Below, one piece after another: positions 36,828 through 47,060 of a DNA stretch of 64,000 nucleotides (position 1 is the stretch's first letter; every line of letters begins with the position of its first letter). Made by a program: the position numbers and the translations under genes. The notes beneath the pieces were generated by a model. That model was not told the DNA's origin, ran no database searches, and was given only the letters and a program-made list of their open reading frames with translations. Source of the stretch: Chitinophagaceae bacterium (lineage in GTDB: Bacteria; Bacteroidota; Bacteroidia; Chitinophagales; Chitinophagaceae); the NCBI GenBank assembly GCA_016720585.1, contig JADKKH010000009.1, positions 1-64,000 of the forward strand. The letters run 5' to 3'.

Positions 36828-37379
36828 TTAATAAGCGCTGTATTTAAATTTTTGACCCCCTATAGATGCTTCGTACATCAGCCCCCCCTTCTGCTGTGTA
36901 AATATCATTACGCCTTCCCGGTATTTTACATTGGCAGATGCACCCGCGGTTACTGCTACTGCAGAAGCCTGGGCAGAAAATTCAATTTTGTTTTCTTTGA
37001 ACCTTGTCAGATCGCCCATAGATTCAAAAAATATAACCTCCCGGTACGACTGTCCTCCTAATTGAAAACCAATACTTACCTGTGTAAGCTGGGCTTTGCC
37101 GATAACAGCACCCCGTTCATAAACAATTCCATTTCCTGCAGCACCTCCGATACCGATACCCCCTTTCCCCACATTGGGGAAAATAACGTACGCATACGCG
37201 TTGCTAAACAAATTATTCATTAACCCGTCTGTATTGATAAAATCCTGTTTTGCTTTCCGGCTATCTCCCGCCAGTTTCTTTTCTTTCCGGGTTGTTTGGG
37301 CTTCTGCCAGGGTTGCCGTTAGGAAAGCCACCCACATAAACCCATATTTTAGTTTTGTTACACTAATCCACTTTTTCAT
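36828..37379 (-). CDS. SYLF/Ysc84 lipid-binding domain protein
   Basis: About 183 residues with a signal peptide (ending TLAEAQ). The SYLF core is plain: FSNAYAYVIFPNVGKGGIGI, GNGIVYERGAVIGKAQLTQV, SIGFQLGGQSYREVIFF and a C-terminal GVMIFTQQKGGLMYEASIGG. Bacterial members are periplasmic or outer-membrane-associated proteins of unknown role; eukaryotic ones bind phosphoinositides. I begin at ATG 37379 (MKKWISV) rather than at 37484, as the extra N-terminus is not family-like. Confidence 0.85.
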   Translation of the reverse strand: MKKWISVTKLKYGFMWVAFLTATLAEAQTTRKEKKLAGDSRKAKQDFINTDGLMNNLFSNAYAYVIFPNVGKGGIGIGGAAGNGIVYERGAVIGKAQLTQVSIGFQLGGQSYREVIFFESMGDLTRFKENKIEFSAQASAVAVTAGASANVKYREGVMIFTQQKGGLMYEASIGGQKFKYSAY

Positions 37380-37676
37380 AAATGCTGTTTTAAAAGTTAA
37401 ATAAATCCGCTTACTATGTACTATAATACAAGCTCCTTGCCAATAATATGATCCCCAAAAACTGTTACCGGGACTAAACAACAACTTTGCGAATTCATGA
37501 AAAAAAGGACAATTTTAATAGCGCTGAAATTTTACAGGGGATCACTTGGAAGATGCTGAGTAGCGTGAATATTTTTTTATACTTGATTTTTTATTTCTAC
37601 TTTACAGTTTCCAATCCGAATCTTCTGCAAACTTCTTCTGTTCCCTGAAATTTTATCACCTTTTAATTAAAAAAAC

Positions 37677-38402
37677 ATGCAACATTTCAGATCATTGGCA
37701 ACGGTAATCGTTGCAGCCAGTACGCTTATCCTGGGCTCCTGTAATTCAGGAAAAGACAAAAAAGCGGATGAAAACAAGACAGACAGCACCGACACTCAAA
37801 CAGTAACCACCGTCAATCCATCCGGCCCCACTTCCATCATGATCGTAAGACACAAAGTATCAGATTATTCAACCTGGAAAACAGGTTATGATTCACATGA
37901 TTCAAACCGTCTTGCCAGTGGATTGCACAGCTATGTGATTGCAAGAGGAACTGAAGACTCCAACCTGGTATTGGTAGCCGTGAAAATGGATGATGTGGAA
38001 AAAGCAAGAACATTTGCTTCCTCTCCGGACCTGAAAAACAGAATGAAAGAAATAGGTGTAACCGGCACTCCGGTTATTGACTTCCTGGAATCAGTGATGA
38101 ATGACACCACCGCTATTCAAGAAACCGTCCGGGTGATGATCCGTCAAAAAGTAAAAGACTGGGATGCCTGGAAAAAAGTTTTTGACAGTCATAAGCAGAC
38201 CCGGATCGATGCCGGGCTTTCCGATCGGGTTATTGCCCATTCAGTCGGCGACAACCATAATGTAACCCTGGTATTTTCCATAAACGATATGGAAAAGGCA
38301 AAGGCCTTTATGAATTCACAGGATCTGAAAGACAAAATGAAAGAAGCCGGTGCGGAAGGTGCACCTGATACCTACTTCTACAAAGTCGTACAGCGTTATT
38401 AA
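37677..38402 (+). CDS. Lipoprotein with two duplicated ferredoxin-like domains
   Basis: A lipobox (LGSC, about residue 22) is followed by a D/T/K-rich linker and two homologous domains. Unit 1 begins SIMIVRHKVSDYSTWKTGYD and unit 2 VRVMIRQKVKDWDAWKKVFD. Each continues with a DSH...R...GL...VIA segment and ends in D(D/N)MEKA(R/K)xF...S.DLK..MKE.G..G.P. The pattern is that of antibiotic-biosynthesis-monooxygenase-like (dimeric alpha/beta barrel) domains, here fused in tandem so one chain makes a pseudo-dimer. Catalytic function is not evident. A terminator follows at 38427. Confidence 0.7.
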   Translation: MQHFRSLATVIVAASTLILGSCNSGKDKKADENKTDSTDTQTVTTVNPSGPTSIMIVRHKVSDYSTWKTGYDSHDSNRLASGLHSYVIARGTEDSNLVLVAVKMDDVEKARTFASSPDLKNRMKEIGVTGTPVIDFLESVMNDTTAIQETVRVMIRQKVKDWDAWKKVFDSHKQTRIDAGLSDRVIAHSVGDNHNVTLVFSINDMEKAKAFMNSQDLKDKMKEAGAEGAPDTYFYKVVQRY

Positions 38403-38426
38403 AATTTTGGATGGAATTTATACACG

Positions 38427-38448
38427 GCGGCAGTTTTGATACTGCCGC
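38427..38448 (+). terminator. Intrinsic terminator
   Basis: An 8-bp perfect stem GCGGCAGT/ACTGCCGC with a 6-nt loop and a T run, 25 bp after the duplicated-domain lipoprotein. Confidence 0.85.
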
Positions 38449-38583
38449 TTTTTTATTAACCGGGTATCCCTGTGTTGAAGGCCGACTTTAACAGCAGAAC
38501 TAATTTTGATTTAACAGGATGATACAACCCCGAACATCCCCGGGGAATATTAATACTGGGAGTGCTGATGGAAATTTATTACC

Positions 38584-38964
38584 CTACATCCATTTTGCCA
38601 GGAATTGGTTGAACTCCTGGCGCAGTTCACTGATCACTTTTTCAAAACTTTCAAACTCTTCTTTCAACCCATCATGTTCATGGTCCAGGACATTTTCGCC
38701 TTTGCCGGCCGGAGCATGTACACCGGAAGCCACTTTCCCGGCGTGTTCATTTATACTGTGCCTTAATTCATCAATATTATTCCGCTGAACGATAAACTGG
38801 TTTTGAAAATGCTCCACACTCGCCATGACTTCCTGTCCATTGTTTTTACTTATTATTTCAACCAGTTTTTTCTCCAGGATGTCCAAATCGTCGTCATAAA
38901 AATCAATGCTTTTCAGCCATTGCTGGTGATCATTTCCGCAGTGCGAAACAGATGTATCATTCAT
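38584..38964 (-). CDS. Helical hypothetical protein
   Basis: A 126-residue soluble, acidic, almost all-helical protein: YDDDLDILEKKLVEIISKNN, VEHFQNQFIVQRNNIDELRH, EEFESFEKVISELRQEFNQF. The His-containing segments HEHDG and SINEHAGK are notable. It looks like a four-helix or coiled-coil bundle. I do not recognise a family, though similar short proteins occur near stress genes in Bacteroidota. Complete frame, no signal peptide. Confidence 0.6.
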   Translation of the reverse strand: MNDTSVSHCGNDHQQWLKSIDFYDDDLDILEKKLVEIISKNNGQEVMASVEHFQNQFIVQRNNIDELRHSINEHAGKVASGVHAPAGKGENVLDHEHDGLKEEFESFEKVISELRQEFNQFLAKWM

Positions 38965-39256
38965 AATGGTTCGTTTTTGTAGTTAATACCGGAACTTATC
39001 AGTTCAAAATTGCAGGAATACCCGGTGTCGTAACATGATATGTATCAGGAAATGAACTGAGAAATTTCATCTATGTGACAACCTGCTTTAATTTCAGCAA
39101 ACTGCCGGGAAAATACCTCAAAATCTGTACGATTGAAAACCCGGCTAAAAAAAAGAAAAGAACTTTCCGGAAATTGATGTGAATCATACTAAACTCTAAC
39201 AGCTCTCATTGCTTTTTTATGGCTGGATTCCTACTTTAATGCCAAATATCATCAAG

Positions 39257-40971
39257 ATGAAAAGCAGGAACATTATTCTGGCCCTTATGATACTGATTAC
39301 CCGGGTATCCCTGGGACAGGAAACAAACTACAGCGGCTCTTTTACAGCCGTTGATCAGGCCGGGAAAATCGCAGCGAATATTATTAAGATCAAAATTCAG
39401 GACAATAGTCATTTTACTGCAGCTATACACTTGAGGGAAAACAAAGTGCTGCTGCTATTTAACGACAACCGCAATCATGCGGATGATTATACGGATGTTA
39501 CCGGTACCTGTACTGGAACAGTAAACGGACAGGAGCTCAATGGCAGTTTTCAACTTATTGTTGTTGAAAATGAGGTTGGGACCATCACAAGAAACACGTC
39601 AACTGCAAAAATCAAAGCAACGATCAATGGAAAAGAAATAAACGGGCAGCTCATCACTGGCGCAGAGGGGGAAGAAGATCCCATGATTATTCCCTTCAGG
39701 GTTGTTGAATCAGGAAATGAATTACCCGAACTCACTTTCCCGGCCGGTAAAAGTCCAAAAGTGTTTGACAAGGGATGGATATTCGGTGCTGTATTCAGTT
39801 TGCTGAATGAAAAAGGTGAACTGGTTGATCTATCAGATAAAGTGGAATGGAAAGGCTCCGCATCCTTTACCCCCATGACAGGCAAAGAAAGCCGGCCCGA
39901 GTTCAAAAACCTAGGCGCTAATAAGATTATACTTTCAGTGACCTACGAAGGCAAAACTTATAAAAATGAATACCCGGTTGATGTCGTTTCACACTTGCTT
40001 TACGGGCATACCGGAACCCTGGCATTTTGTAATGCTGACAGTCATGGATGCCCGGCCTGTCCACACAAAACCATTGGCGTAATTACGACAGGAAGTTCAT
40101 TAATCATGGCCGGTCAATATCCGGCAGCAAGGGTTGGCGATAAAGGTTTTTCTTATAGTTGTTGTGGAGGAAACTACTTCACGATACGAACCGGTGATAA
40201 CCGTGTACTCATTGAAGGAATACCGGCAGCCGAAATCGGTGCTTACACAACGCATTGTGGTGGCGAAGGCAACCTTGTCGGTGGATATTCTGAAAGCTTA
40301 TTATTGTTGAATGATGGTGGCAAAATTCTGGATAATACAGAAAAACAAACTTCAGCCAAAGAAATAAAAGAAGGGGATATTCTCAAAACAAACCTGAATG
40401 GAATAATTGCATTTCCGGCCAATAGCCAGACCGGAATTACGTTGTTTCCGCAAACAATACTTAAAGTTCTTCAACAAACAAAAGAAATGATAAAGGTATT
40501 CCTGGAAAAAGGTCAATTGCTGGTAAATGGGAATACTCAAATTGATAAAAAGGTACTGGTTTCCCTCAAAGATTTTCCATCACACCTGCAGGTACCAAAT
40601 TTTGGGTGAATACTGATAGTTCCGGCGCTGTATCGGTTTTTGTGTATGATGGAAAAGTAACGATACAGCAATTGAGTACCGGTAAAATTATCCAGGTAGA
40701 TTCGGGTTACAGTTTCCGGTATACAGACAATAATCAATCTGTAATTGCTTTGGAGGCTGATCAGGAAATGATAACAATCCGGGGAGCAATGTCGGCAGTT
40801 GACAGTAAAACGGTTACCATTGATTATAACAAAGAACCTCCGCCGTCTGCAACAGAAAATAATGCAGCTGTCAAAAATAAAACTATGCTGCAGCAATATG
40901 GCATTTATATAGCAGTCGCGCTTATTGTATTTGTAGTATTCCTGGTGATCAAACGGAAAAAAGCCCGTTGA
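39257..40971 (+). CDS. Signal peptide-PAAR-FecR-TM protein, frameshift near 40573
   Basis: It starts at ATG 39257 (MKSRNIILALMILITRVSLG, signal peptide). A beta-rich N-terminal region (about 22-250) leads to a PAAR-like domain (about 251-345): HGCPACPHKTIGVITTGS, QYPAARVGDKGF, CCGG, IPAAEIGAYTTHCGG. A FecR-like region follows (about 355-530; KEGDILKTNLNGIIA, then FSITPAGTKFWVNTDSSGAV in the second frame). Last is one TM helix (IYIAVALIVFVVFLVI) with a KRKKAR tail. The first frame stops at 40609; a T missing from a T run near 40573 joins the two. PAAR proteins normally cap T6SS or related spikes and are not exported by Sec, so this architecture is unusual. No T6SS genes nearby. Confidence 0.7.
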
Positions 40972-41094
40972 TATAAACTAATGCCGTTTTATATGTCTGT
41001 CTGCTTCTGGGCATTCTTTCAATTTGTTACGGACCTGCCTGGCGGCAGACAGAAACGAATCAGGTCCGAAGGTCACTTACTATAAAAAAGAAAA

Positions 41095-42791
41095 TTAATT
41101 TTTTCTTTCCATTTCTATTTTCTTTAGCATGTTCCTTCCATTATCACCCGTTACCCCATGCGGATCCAGTTCGATAGCCTTGTTATAACACGCTATGGCT
41201 TGATCTGTTTTCTTTGCTTTCAAGTTTGCTTCTGCGAAGCTGTCCCAGGCATTAGCCGAATTCGGAAACAATTTGGTGTTGAGTTGAAAAACAAAAAGTG
41301 CCGCCTCGATCTGATTACCATTTAGCATGTTATACCCGGCATCATTGAATTTAGTCTCAAAATTATAATAGCGATACCGGGTATCATTTACCATTTTTTT
41401 TGCTTCCGTTTCCACTTCATCCAGTTTGCCGGAAGTAAACAACTCCCTCAAACGGCCTACCGGATCTAAAACCACATCATTCCCATTAAAATTCAGACAG
41501 GCTTCCAGTACCGGGTCCTTATTTGTTTTGTAATCCTCAAAACTCATATCCACGGCCAGTTGCGGCGCCAGCCAATCCGCATTTTCCCATTGGGGTTTAT
41601 CCTGCCACCAGGCAAAAGAAAGAAAAACCGGTATCCCGGTCCTGGGTAATGCCACGTTGCGGGTATCTCCATAAAAATTAATATTCTCTGCTGTAGGTTC
41701 GCCGACAAACAGGGCATTGGTATAGTTGCTCAATTCATTCACCAGGTTCTGGCAGGCTGAAAAAGTCCGCCGGCCCGTGATAACAAATAATTTTCCGGGT
41801 TTGTTTATTTTTTTGCATTCGACGATACCCGTAACAACCGGTTTGTTCTTGTAATTGTTTCCACCACCATTCAGCCGCACATCCAGCACCAGCTTTTCCA
41901 CATCGTTCTTATCAATAAAATCAAAAACTTTTTTATAAAAATCAGGAATAGATCCTGTTTTATCATCCAATACCTGGCTCTGCCGTACATATACCGTTTT
42001 ACTTTCCGGGAGGTATTCATAATAATAGTTCTTATCCAGGTTTTTCAGGTAAAAGGGCGTAGAATTCTGATCCGGGTACTTATCCAATCCGGGCCGGGTG
42101 TTGCGAAACCATAGTTTCTCGGTAAATGGAACCCTTCCCGGGCCGATAGTATCTGGTCAAAGGTTTTTCCATCTTTTTCAAACGTGTAGGTGACTGTTGG
42201 TTTCAGTTCCTTGGTCACACCCTGTGCATGCAACGCTTCCGGAATGGCTATGAAATCCAATCCATAGGCTTTAAAAAACTGCTCATTCTCTGCAGACACC
42301 AGGGGTTTTATTGCTTCCAATACCTGCATAACCGGCACACCTTCTATTTTCAACAGTTTTGCACCCACTATTGATGCATAATTTTTATCGGCGCCTTCCG
42401 CATATAACCCATCACTGAACCAGTAAAAATTAACCGGGGCGACATGATATTTGAAGGGGCTTTGCCTCCATCCGAGACTGGTATGTCCATATTTAAACAG
42501 CGATATTATCCTGGCAAGTCCTGCAACCCGCTCATGCACTTCCAGTCCGGGCATGGCCTTATATAGTTTATCCACTGCTGCATCAAATTCTGCAGCCGTA
42601 ACTTTCTTAAACAAAAAGGAATAGTCTTTATGAACCGTTTGTTGTAAAAATTGCAGATCAGCCTGCCAGTCTGCAGCCGATAATTTCTCAATGGAAACTG
42701 TTGCATTGGCTGGAGTAACTAAATGCCCATCCTGAGAATGGGCAGCACCAACAAATAAGGTGCAAAAAAGAAATCCAATAATTTTCTTCAT
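41095..42791 (-). CDS. S41 family peptidase with TPR tail, frameshift near 42135
   Basis: It begins at ATG 42791 (MKKIIGFLFCTLFVGAAHSQ, signal peptide). The N-terminal frame covers the S41 N-terminal helical domain and the start of a PDZ-like region up to about 42135. The second frame continues through VPFTEKLWFRNTRPGLDKYP and the tail-protease core (KLVLDVRLNGGGNNYKNK; FVITGRRTFSACQNLVNELS with candidate Ser; FVGEPTAENINFYGD) to a C-terminal TPR pair (FPNSANAWDSFAEANLKAKK). The two frames overlap at 42045-42087, and one base in the G-rich stretch near 42135 explains the break. Probably periplasmic. The reader should treat it as one ~565-residue protein. Confidence 0.8.
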
Positions 42792-42880
42792 GGCTGATAT
42801 TTTAGGGAAGTTATCTAATACAAATAGGTGGCTGTTATAATATTTGACAAGCGGTAAAAAAATAACTAATAATTCATTCA

Positions 42881-42907
42881 CGTCGGGTTAGTAATTCTTA
42901 CCCGACG
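42881..42907. terminator. Intergenic hairpin
   Basis: A perfect 8-bp stem CGTCGGGT/ACCCGACG with an 11-nt loop, upstream of the S41 gene start. No T run of note, so a regulatory or repeat hairpin is as likely as a terminator. Confidence 0.4.
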
Positions 42908-43276
42908 TTTGAAGGAGTGAAAAGGTTACAGGCATTTATACCGTTCAAATAATTTACGCCGTTGCGGCGTTTTACACCAGCAAATGACTGGTAATGACTT
43001 TCTATAAAAAATCAGGGAGTCTCCTTAATTCAACGGTTAGGGCCACAGCTCCTGACACACATAGCTATCTGACACATCGCCAGAGAAGCCGGGTAGTCAT
43101 CCGGCAATGAAGTAGAGTCCATTATTTTTCCGGCTGGTGAAAGAAAACCTGCCTACCATGCCTTCGGCAGTTAAACCGGCAGGCAGGCGCCAACCATGGC
43201 GTGAACTGCTCTTCCGATTAAACTTTTTACTTATTTTTATGTCAGTCAGGTTAACCTATAACCTAAACCATCTGCC
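42908..43276. other. Gene-free spacer with palindromic repeat
   Basis: No coding ORF. At 43152-43190 it holds CTGCCTACCATGCCTTCGGC and then GCAGTTAAACCGGCAGGCAGG, an imperfect palindrome related to the repeat at 15567. It is otherwise unremarkable. Confidence 0.5.
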
Positions 43277-43756
43277 ATGAAAAAGCACTTGTTGTCCCTC
43301 CTGCTTGTTTTTATTCTTTCTGCCTGTTCAAAACAAAAAGAAGAAATACTTAATGTGGCTGAAGTAGCCGGCCCTTATATTGGTGATTCCATGCTTTATG
43401 GCCCCGCCTCATGCACCAAAGGAGAACAAAATCAGAAAATAAAAATAATTGCCGAAAATAAAACAACCCTATCTGTGACCTATGTACCCTATGATGGTTT
43501 TGATGGTTTTGTTCCTTTCCCTACAGTACAGGCTGACATTGTTGCCCGGAAAAATAATATATGGTACTTTAAACTGCGGCCGGTAACCACTCCGGATTAT
43601 AAAGTGTGGCCATTTGATAATAAAATCCATGAAGGCATTCCCTATAATATTGCCATCTTCCCCGATGGAACAATAGATGCCTTTATGGGATATTACGATT
43701 TTAAAATTCCGCAGGGCGACCAGTATTTTAAGTTTACAGGTAAGAAGAATAATTGA
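43277..43756 (+). CDS. Lipoprotein of unknown function
   Basis: A 159-residue protein with lipobox LSAC (about residues 14-17). The mature part has a small beta-barrel-like pattern: VAGPYIGDSMLYGPASCTKG, KIKIIAENKTTLSVTYVPYD, then FKIPQGDQYFKFTGKK. This resembles the many short lipocalin-like or META-like lipoproteins of Bacteroidota, but no family is certain. Followed closely by a hairpin at 43761-43790. Intact. Confidence 0.65.
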   Translation: MKKHLLSLLLVFILSACSKQKEEILNVAEVAGPYIGDSMLYGPASCTKGEQNQKIKIIAENKTTLSVTYVPYDGFDGFVPFPTVQADIVARKNNIWYFKLRPVTTPDYKVWPFDNKIHEGIPYNIAIFPDGTIDAFMGYYDFKIPQGDQYFKFTGKKNN

Positions 43757-43760
43757 AGCG

Positions 43761-43790
43761 GGCCAGGCAAAGGTTATTTCGCACCTGGCC
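43761..43790 (+). terminator. Hairpin after lipoprotein gene
   Basis: A perfect 7-bp stem GGCCAGG/CCTGGCC with a 16-nt loop, 5 bp after the stop at 43756. There is no T run behind it (AGAGTTTG), so it is a weak terminator or a transcript-end structure. Confidence 0.5.
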
Positions 43791-43901
43791 AGAGTTTGTA
43801 ACAAATTAACCAGCAATCGAAAAGCAGGAAGGCAACAGACAGCAGCGTGATAAGTGAATTCTCAGTTGTGTAGAACAGCAAAGAGGTAAATTAGCAAACC
43901 A

Positions 43902-44339
43902 ATGGCTACAGAATTTGATATGGTTTTTGCCCGCCTGAAAGAAATATTGCAGAAATATTCCGGGCCGTTTACGGTGAAGCCGGATACCCATACTAAATAT
44001 GGTTTGTATGCAGCCATCGGACCCGCCACTTTAAAAATATGGGGAGGCAAGATGAAAAAGCCTGCCATGCCCGTTGCCTGGATCGAAATTGGCAAAGCCT
44101 ATGTCAGCTATCACCTGATGGGCATTTATGGCAATACAAAATTACTGGAAGGGATGTCAAAAGAATTGAAGACCCGGATGCAGGGCAAGACCTGTTTTAA
44201 TTTTAAGAAGGTGGATGAAAAAATATTTGATGAGCTTGGTATGTTGACTGCCCAGAGTATTGATACATTCAGAATATCCGGATACATAACAGGTTATGAT
44301 CCGATTATTTTTAAACCACAAAGTGTTCCAATACTGTAA
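43902..44339 (+). CDS. Conserved hypothetical cytosolic protein
   Basis: A 145-residue protein with no signal peptide. The C-terminal stretch LKTRMQGKTCFNFKKVDEKI and the preceding YVSYHLMGIYGNTKLLEGMS match a small family that I recall as DUF1801-like or uncharacterised in Bacteroidota, with a conserved K-x-R-M-Q-G-K-x-C-F-N-F segment. The role is unknown. Start ATG 43902 is well placed. It stands alone between the lipoprotein gene and the convergent aminopeptidase gene. Confidence 0.6.
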   Translation: MATEFDMVFARLKEILQKYSGPFTVKPDTHTKYGLYAAIGPATLKIWGGKMKKPAMPVAWIEIGKAYVSYHLMGIYGNTKLLEGMSKELKTRMQGKTCFNFKKVDEKIFDELGMLTAQSIDTFRISGYITGYDPIIFKPQSVPIL

Positions 44340-44481
44340 TCAATTAAAAACATTTTGGAGGATGGATGATGAAGAGAAAACGCCAACCGCGACATGTTTT
44401 TTGTTGAACATCTGCCAAGATAAACAACTGGGCTAAACACTTATCTCCCTATGATCATCTTATGTGAATTTTAACATCCTA

Positions 44482-45882
44482 TCAGGCTCCCCTGATAGCT
44501 TCGATTTCTGCAACTGTCATTGGCAGTTTTTTCCCCAATAATTTAGCACCGGTATTGGTAATCAAAAAATCTTCTTCAACACGAATGCCTCCAAAATTTC
44601 GAAGGGTTTCCAGTGCTTCGTAATTAATAAAAGATTCAAATTTTCTTTCCGCCTTCCATTGGTCCATTAATGCCGGTATGCAATAAACACCCGGCTCTAC
44701 TGTTAATGTAAATCCCGGCTCCAGGTGTCGCCCCAGGCGGAGCGATTTTATTCCAAATTGAGTGCTTTTCTTAATTACATCATTATAACCCACGTAAGGC
44801 TCTCCCAGGTCTTCCATATCATGCACATCAAGGCCGATCATATGCCCAAGACCACACTGAAAAAACAGGGCATGGGCCCCTGCAGCAACAGCTTCACCTG
44901 CATGGCCTTTCATAATACCAAGACTCTGCATGCCTTCCACAATTTTTTGTGCTGCTGCATAATACACATCCCTGAATAATACGCCCGGCTTTAACATGGC
45001 AACCGCCGTGTTATGTGCATTTAATACAATACCGTACACGTCCTTTTGTTGCGTGGTAAATTTTTTCCCAACAGGATAAGTTGAGGTAAGATCGCCTGCA
45101 TACTGCATGTCGTTACTGGCACCGGCATCACAAAGTAAAAGCTGTCCTTCATGTATTGTGTTTCCACTATAAACATTATGCAGGGTTTCTCCATGAATAG
45201 TAACTATGGGACTAAAGGAAATATCAGCATGATTTGCAAAAGCCACTTCTTTAACTTTTGCCACAACTTCAAACTCTTTCATTCCCGGTTTTGCAAAGTA
45301 CATAGCGGCCATATGCATATCAGCACTTATTGCTGAAGCTTTATCCATTTCTTCCACTTCACAAGCTTCTTTATACGAACGCTGATTGACAATGGCCTTA
45401 ATGAGCGGAACAGATACCTGATTGTCAATTTCGTTTATAGTAATATTTAATAACCCGGCAATTTTTATTTTATTTTCAGGACGATAAGGCGGTATAATAT
45501 GTATTTTTCTTTTGCTTTCTAGAGCCTTATTTATATATGTCTTAAGCCCATTTGCAGCCGCTGAATTATGGACACCCACAGCTGCTGCCATTTCTCTTAC
45601 AGAAGGCTGAGGCCCTGTCCATACAATATCATCAATGGTCAGATCATTGCCGAAAATAATTTCATCGCCGGAATCAGCATCAATAAGAGCAGACAGACCT
45701 GCACTATTCAATCCAAAATAATAAAGGAATGTGCTGTCCTGCCTGAAAGGATACCAGTTATCCCTGTAGTTTATGCTGCTCTCTTCATTACCTAAAAATA
45801 ATATCAGGCCATTTTCAATATTTTTTTTTAAAACAGATCGCCTGGCTGTATAAACCGATTTTTCGAATAACTTAAATTGCAT
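44482..45882 (-). CDS. pepP: Xaa-Pro aminopeptidase (aminopeptidase P)
   Basis: A 466-residue M24 metallopeptidase. The N-terminal AMP_N domain (about 1-130) opens MQFKLFEKSVYTARRSVLKK. The pita-bread catalytic domain has the dinuclear metal ligands in order: Asp in LLLCDAGASN, Asp in QYAGDLTSTYPV, His in GLGHMIGLDVHD, Glu in TLTVEPGVYCIP and Glu in GGIRVEEDFLIT. It removes an N-terminal residue preceding proline, in the cytosol. Length and domain order are normal. Single gene. Confidence 0.92.
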   Translation of the reverse strand: MQFKLFEKSVYTARRSVLKKNIENGLILFLGNEESSINYRDNWYPFRQDSTFLYYFGLNSAGLSALIDADSGDEIIFGNDLTIDDIVWTGPQPSVREMAAAVGVHNSAAANGLKTYINKALESKRKIHIIPPYRPENKIKIAGLLNITINEIDNQVSVPLIKAIVNQRSYKEACEVEEMDKASAISADMHMAAMYFAKPGMKEFEVVAKVKEVAFANHADISFSPIVTIHGETLHNVYSGNTIHEGQLLLCDAGASNDMQYAGDLTSTYPVGKKFTTQQKDVYGIVLNAHNTAVAMLKPGVLFRDVYYAAAQKIVEGMQSLGIMKGHAGEAVAAGAHALFFQCGLGHMIGLDVHDMEDLGEPYVGYNDVIKKSTQFGIKSLRLGRHLEPGFTLTVEPGVYCIPALMDQWKAERKFESFINYEALETLRNFGGIRVEEDFLITNTGAKLLGKKLPMTVAEIEAIRGA

Positions 45883-46323
45883 AATTTATTTTTTTGAAAT
45901 TTTATTTGCCTAAATATATTTTTTGTTATTATTCAGTCCTCAATAATTGCCAGGCGGCCTATTAACAAAGTTAGCAGTTGTTCCTGCTGAAAAATCTATA
46001 AAATTAAAATAGGGCAACCTGGGCGTTAAATCATCTTCATAAGGAAAGCGTATTAAAAAATACCTGAAAAGAACGAAAAGCTTTGATAGCTTCCTCAACA
46101 GATGAGTCTTCTGGCATAGCGTTATGTGTTAACATACGCGTCGAACATCATGCTTTATCTCCGAAGCACAGCCTGTCCCGGTCTAAGCGGGATCTCCTGG
46201 GAAGGTGGGTGGTCACGCGGTACTGAAGAAAATAATCGAGGAGTTCCTGATAGGCCAATGGTTGGCAGAAATATACCCAACCCAGAAATGAAATCTTTAA
46301 CTTAGTTATACAATTCTAAACTC
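45883..46323. other. Gene-free spacer
   Basis: No ORF with coding character on either strand. A short minus-strand reading (MPEDSSVEEAIKAFRSFQVF) near 46045-46120 may be a decayed gene end. It contains AT-rich promoter-like sequence near both neighbours. Confidence 0.45.
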
Positions 46324-46737
46324 ATGATTGTCTTTTACATAATACTTATCGTTCTGGCTGCATTTCCACTGGCTCTTACTCTCTGGAGAATGCAGGTTGC
46401 CGCAAAAATTAAAAAGAATGGTGTGTACACCCATGCTGTAATTATACATATTAATACCCTACGGACGAGGCCGGGGGGAGTGATAGATATACTTACACTG
46501 GAATATAAAGACCGGGCAACAGGTCACCCGTATAAAGGGCGGGCTACCGTAACCTCTCAAAAATATAAAGTGGGTGATGCTATGCCTCTCATCTATTTAC
46601 CGGGTACGCCTTCAAAATATGCCCTTGACACAAAAAAAGCTTATTGGGCCGTGCTAATCTTCTGCATTCTATTATTCCTTTTTGTTGTTTTTGCAGTTTA
46701 TAAAATAAACGGGATGGTGAAATCGGGACAGATGTAA
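46324..46737 (+). CDS. DUF3592-like membrane protein
   Basis: A 137-residue protein with two TM helices (about 2-20 and 106-128) flanking a small beta domain. The middle segment HAVIIHINTLRTRPGGVIDI, with RATVTSQKYKVGDAMPLIYL and PGTPSKYALD, is the DUF3592 pattern. These proteins are common, often in tandem arrays, and have no known function. The domain probably faces the periplasm, between the two helices. Intact. Confidence 0.75.
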   Translation: MIVFYIILIVLAAFPLALTLWRMQVAAKIKKNGVYTHAVIIHINTLRTRPGGVIDILTLEYKDRATGHPYKGRATVTSQKYKVGDAMPLIYLPGTPSKYALDTKKAYWAVLIFCILLFLFVVFAVYKINGMVKSGQM

Positions 46738-47060
46738 TTGAAAGTTTTTGCTGTTACAGATTTTATTCATGTACTTCATGAAAGCTAATACCAACCACGG
46801 CTTGAAATAAATCAGAAAAACCATTTTTACATGGTTGTTTGAAAAAAAACTAACTATCGATTTAATTGCCAAAGACTTAGCAGACAGGGACCAAATCAGG
46901 AGTGAACCACTCCCCTGAATTACTAATAATATTTATTACTTTTATTTTGGCCTGTATTTCAACACTTATTTCATAAAGCCAAGATTTTACATTTTAATAA
47001 TTTTATTAGGATCCAAACTGAATAACAACAATTAATTCCTTAACAACAAAACGCTTTTCT
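46738..47060. other. AT-rich spacer
   Basis: No gene seen. AT-rich sequence preceding the lipoprotein start at 47061. Confidence 0.45.

Noticed and set aside
39257..40971. Type VI secretion locus
   Set aside because: Only a PAAR-like domain is present; no sheath, tube, baseplate or ClpV gene lies within the window.
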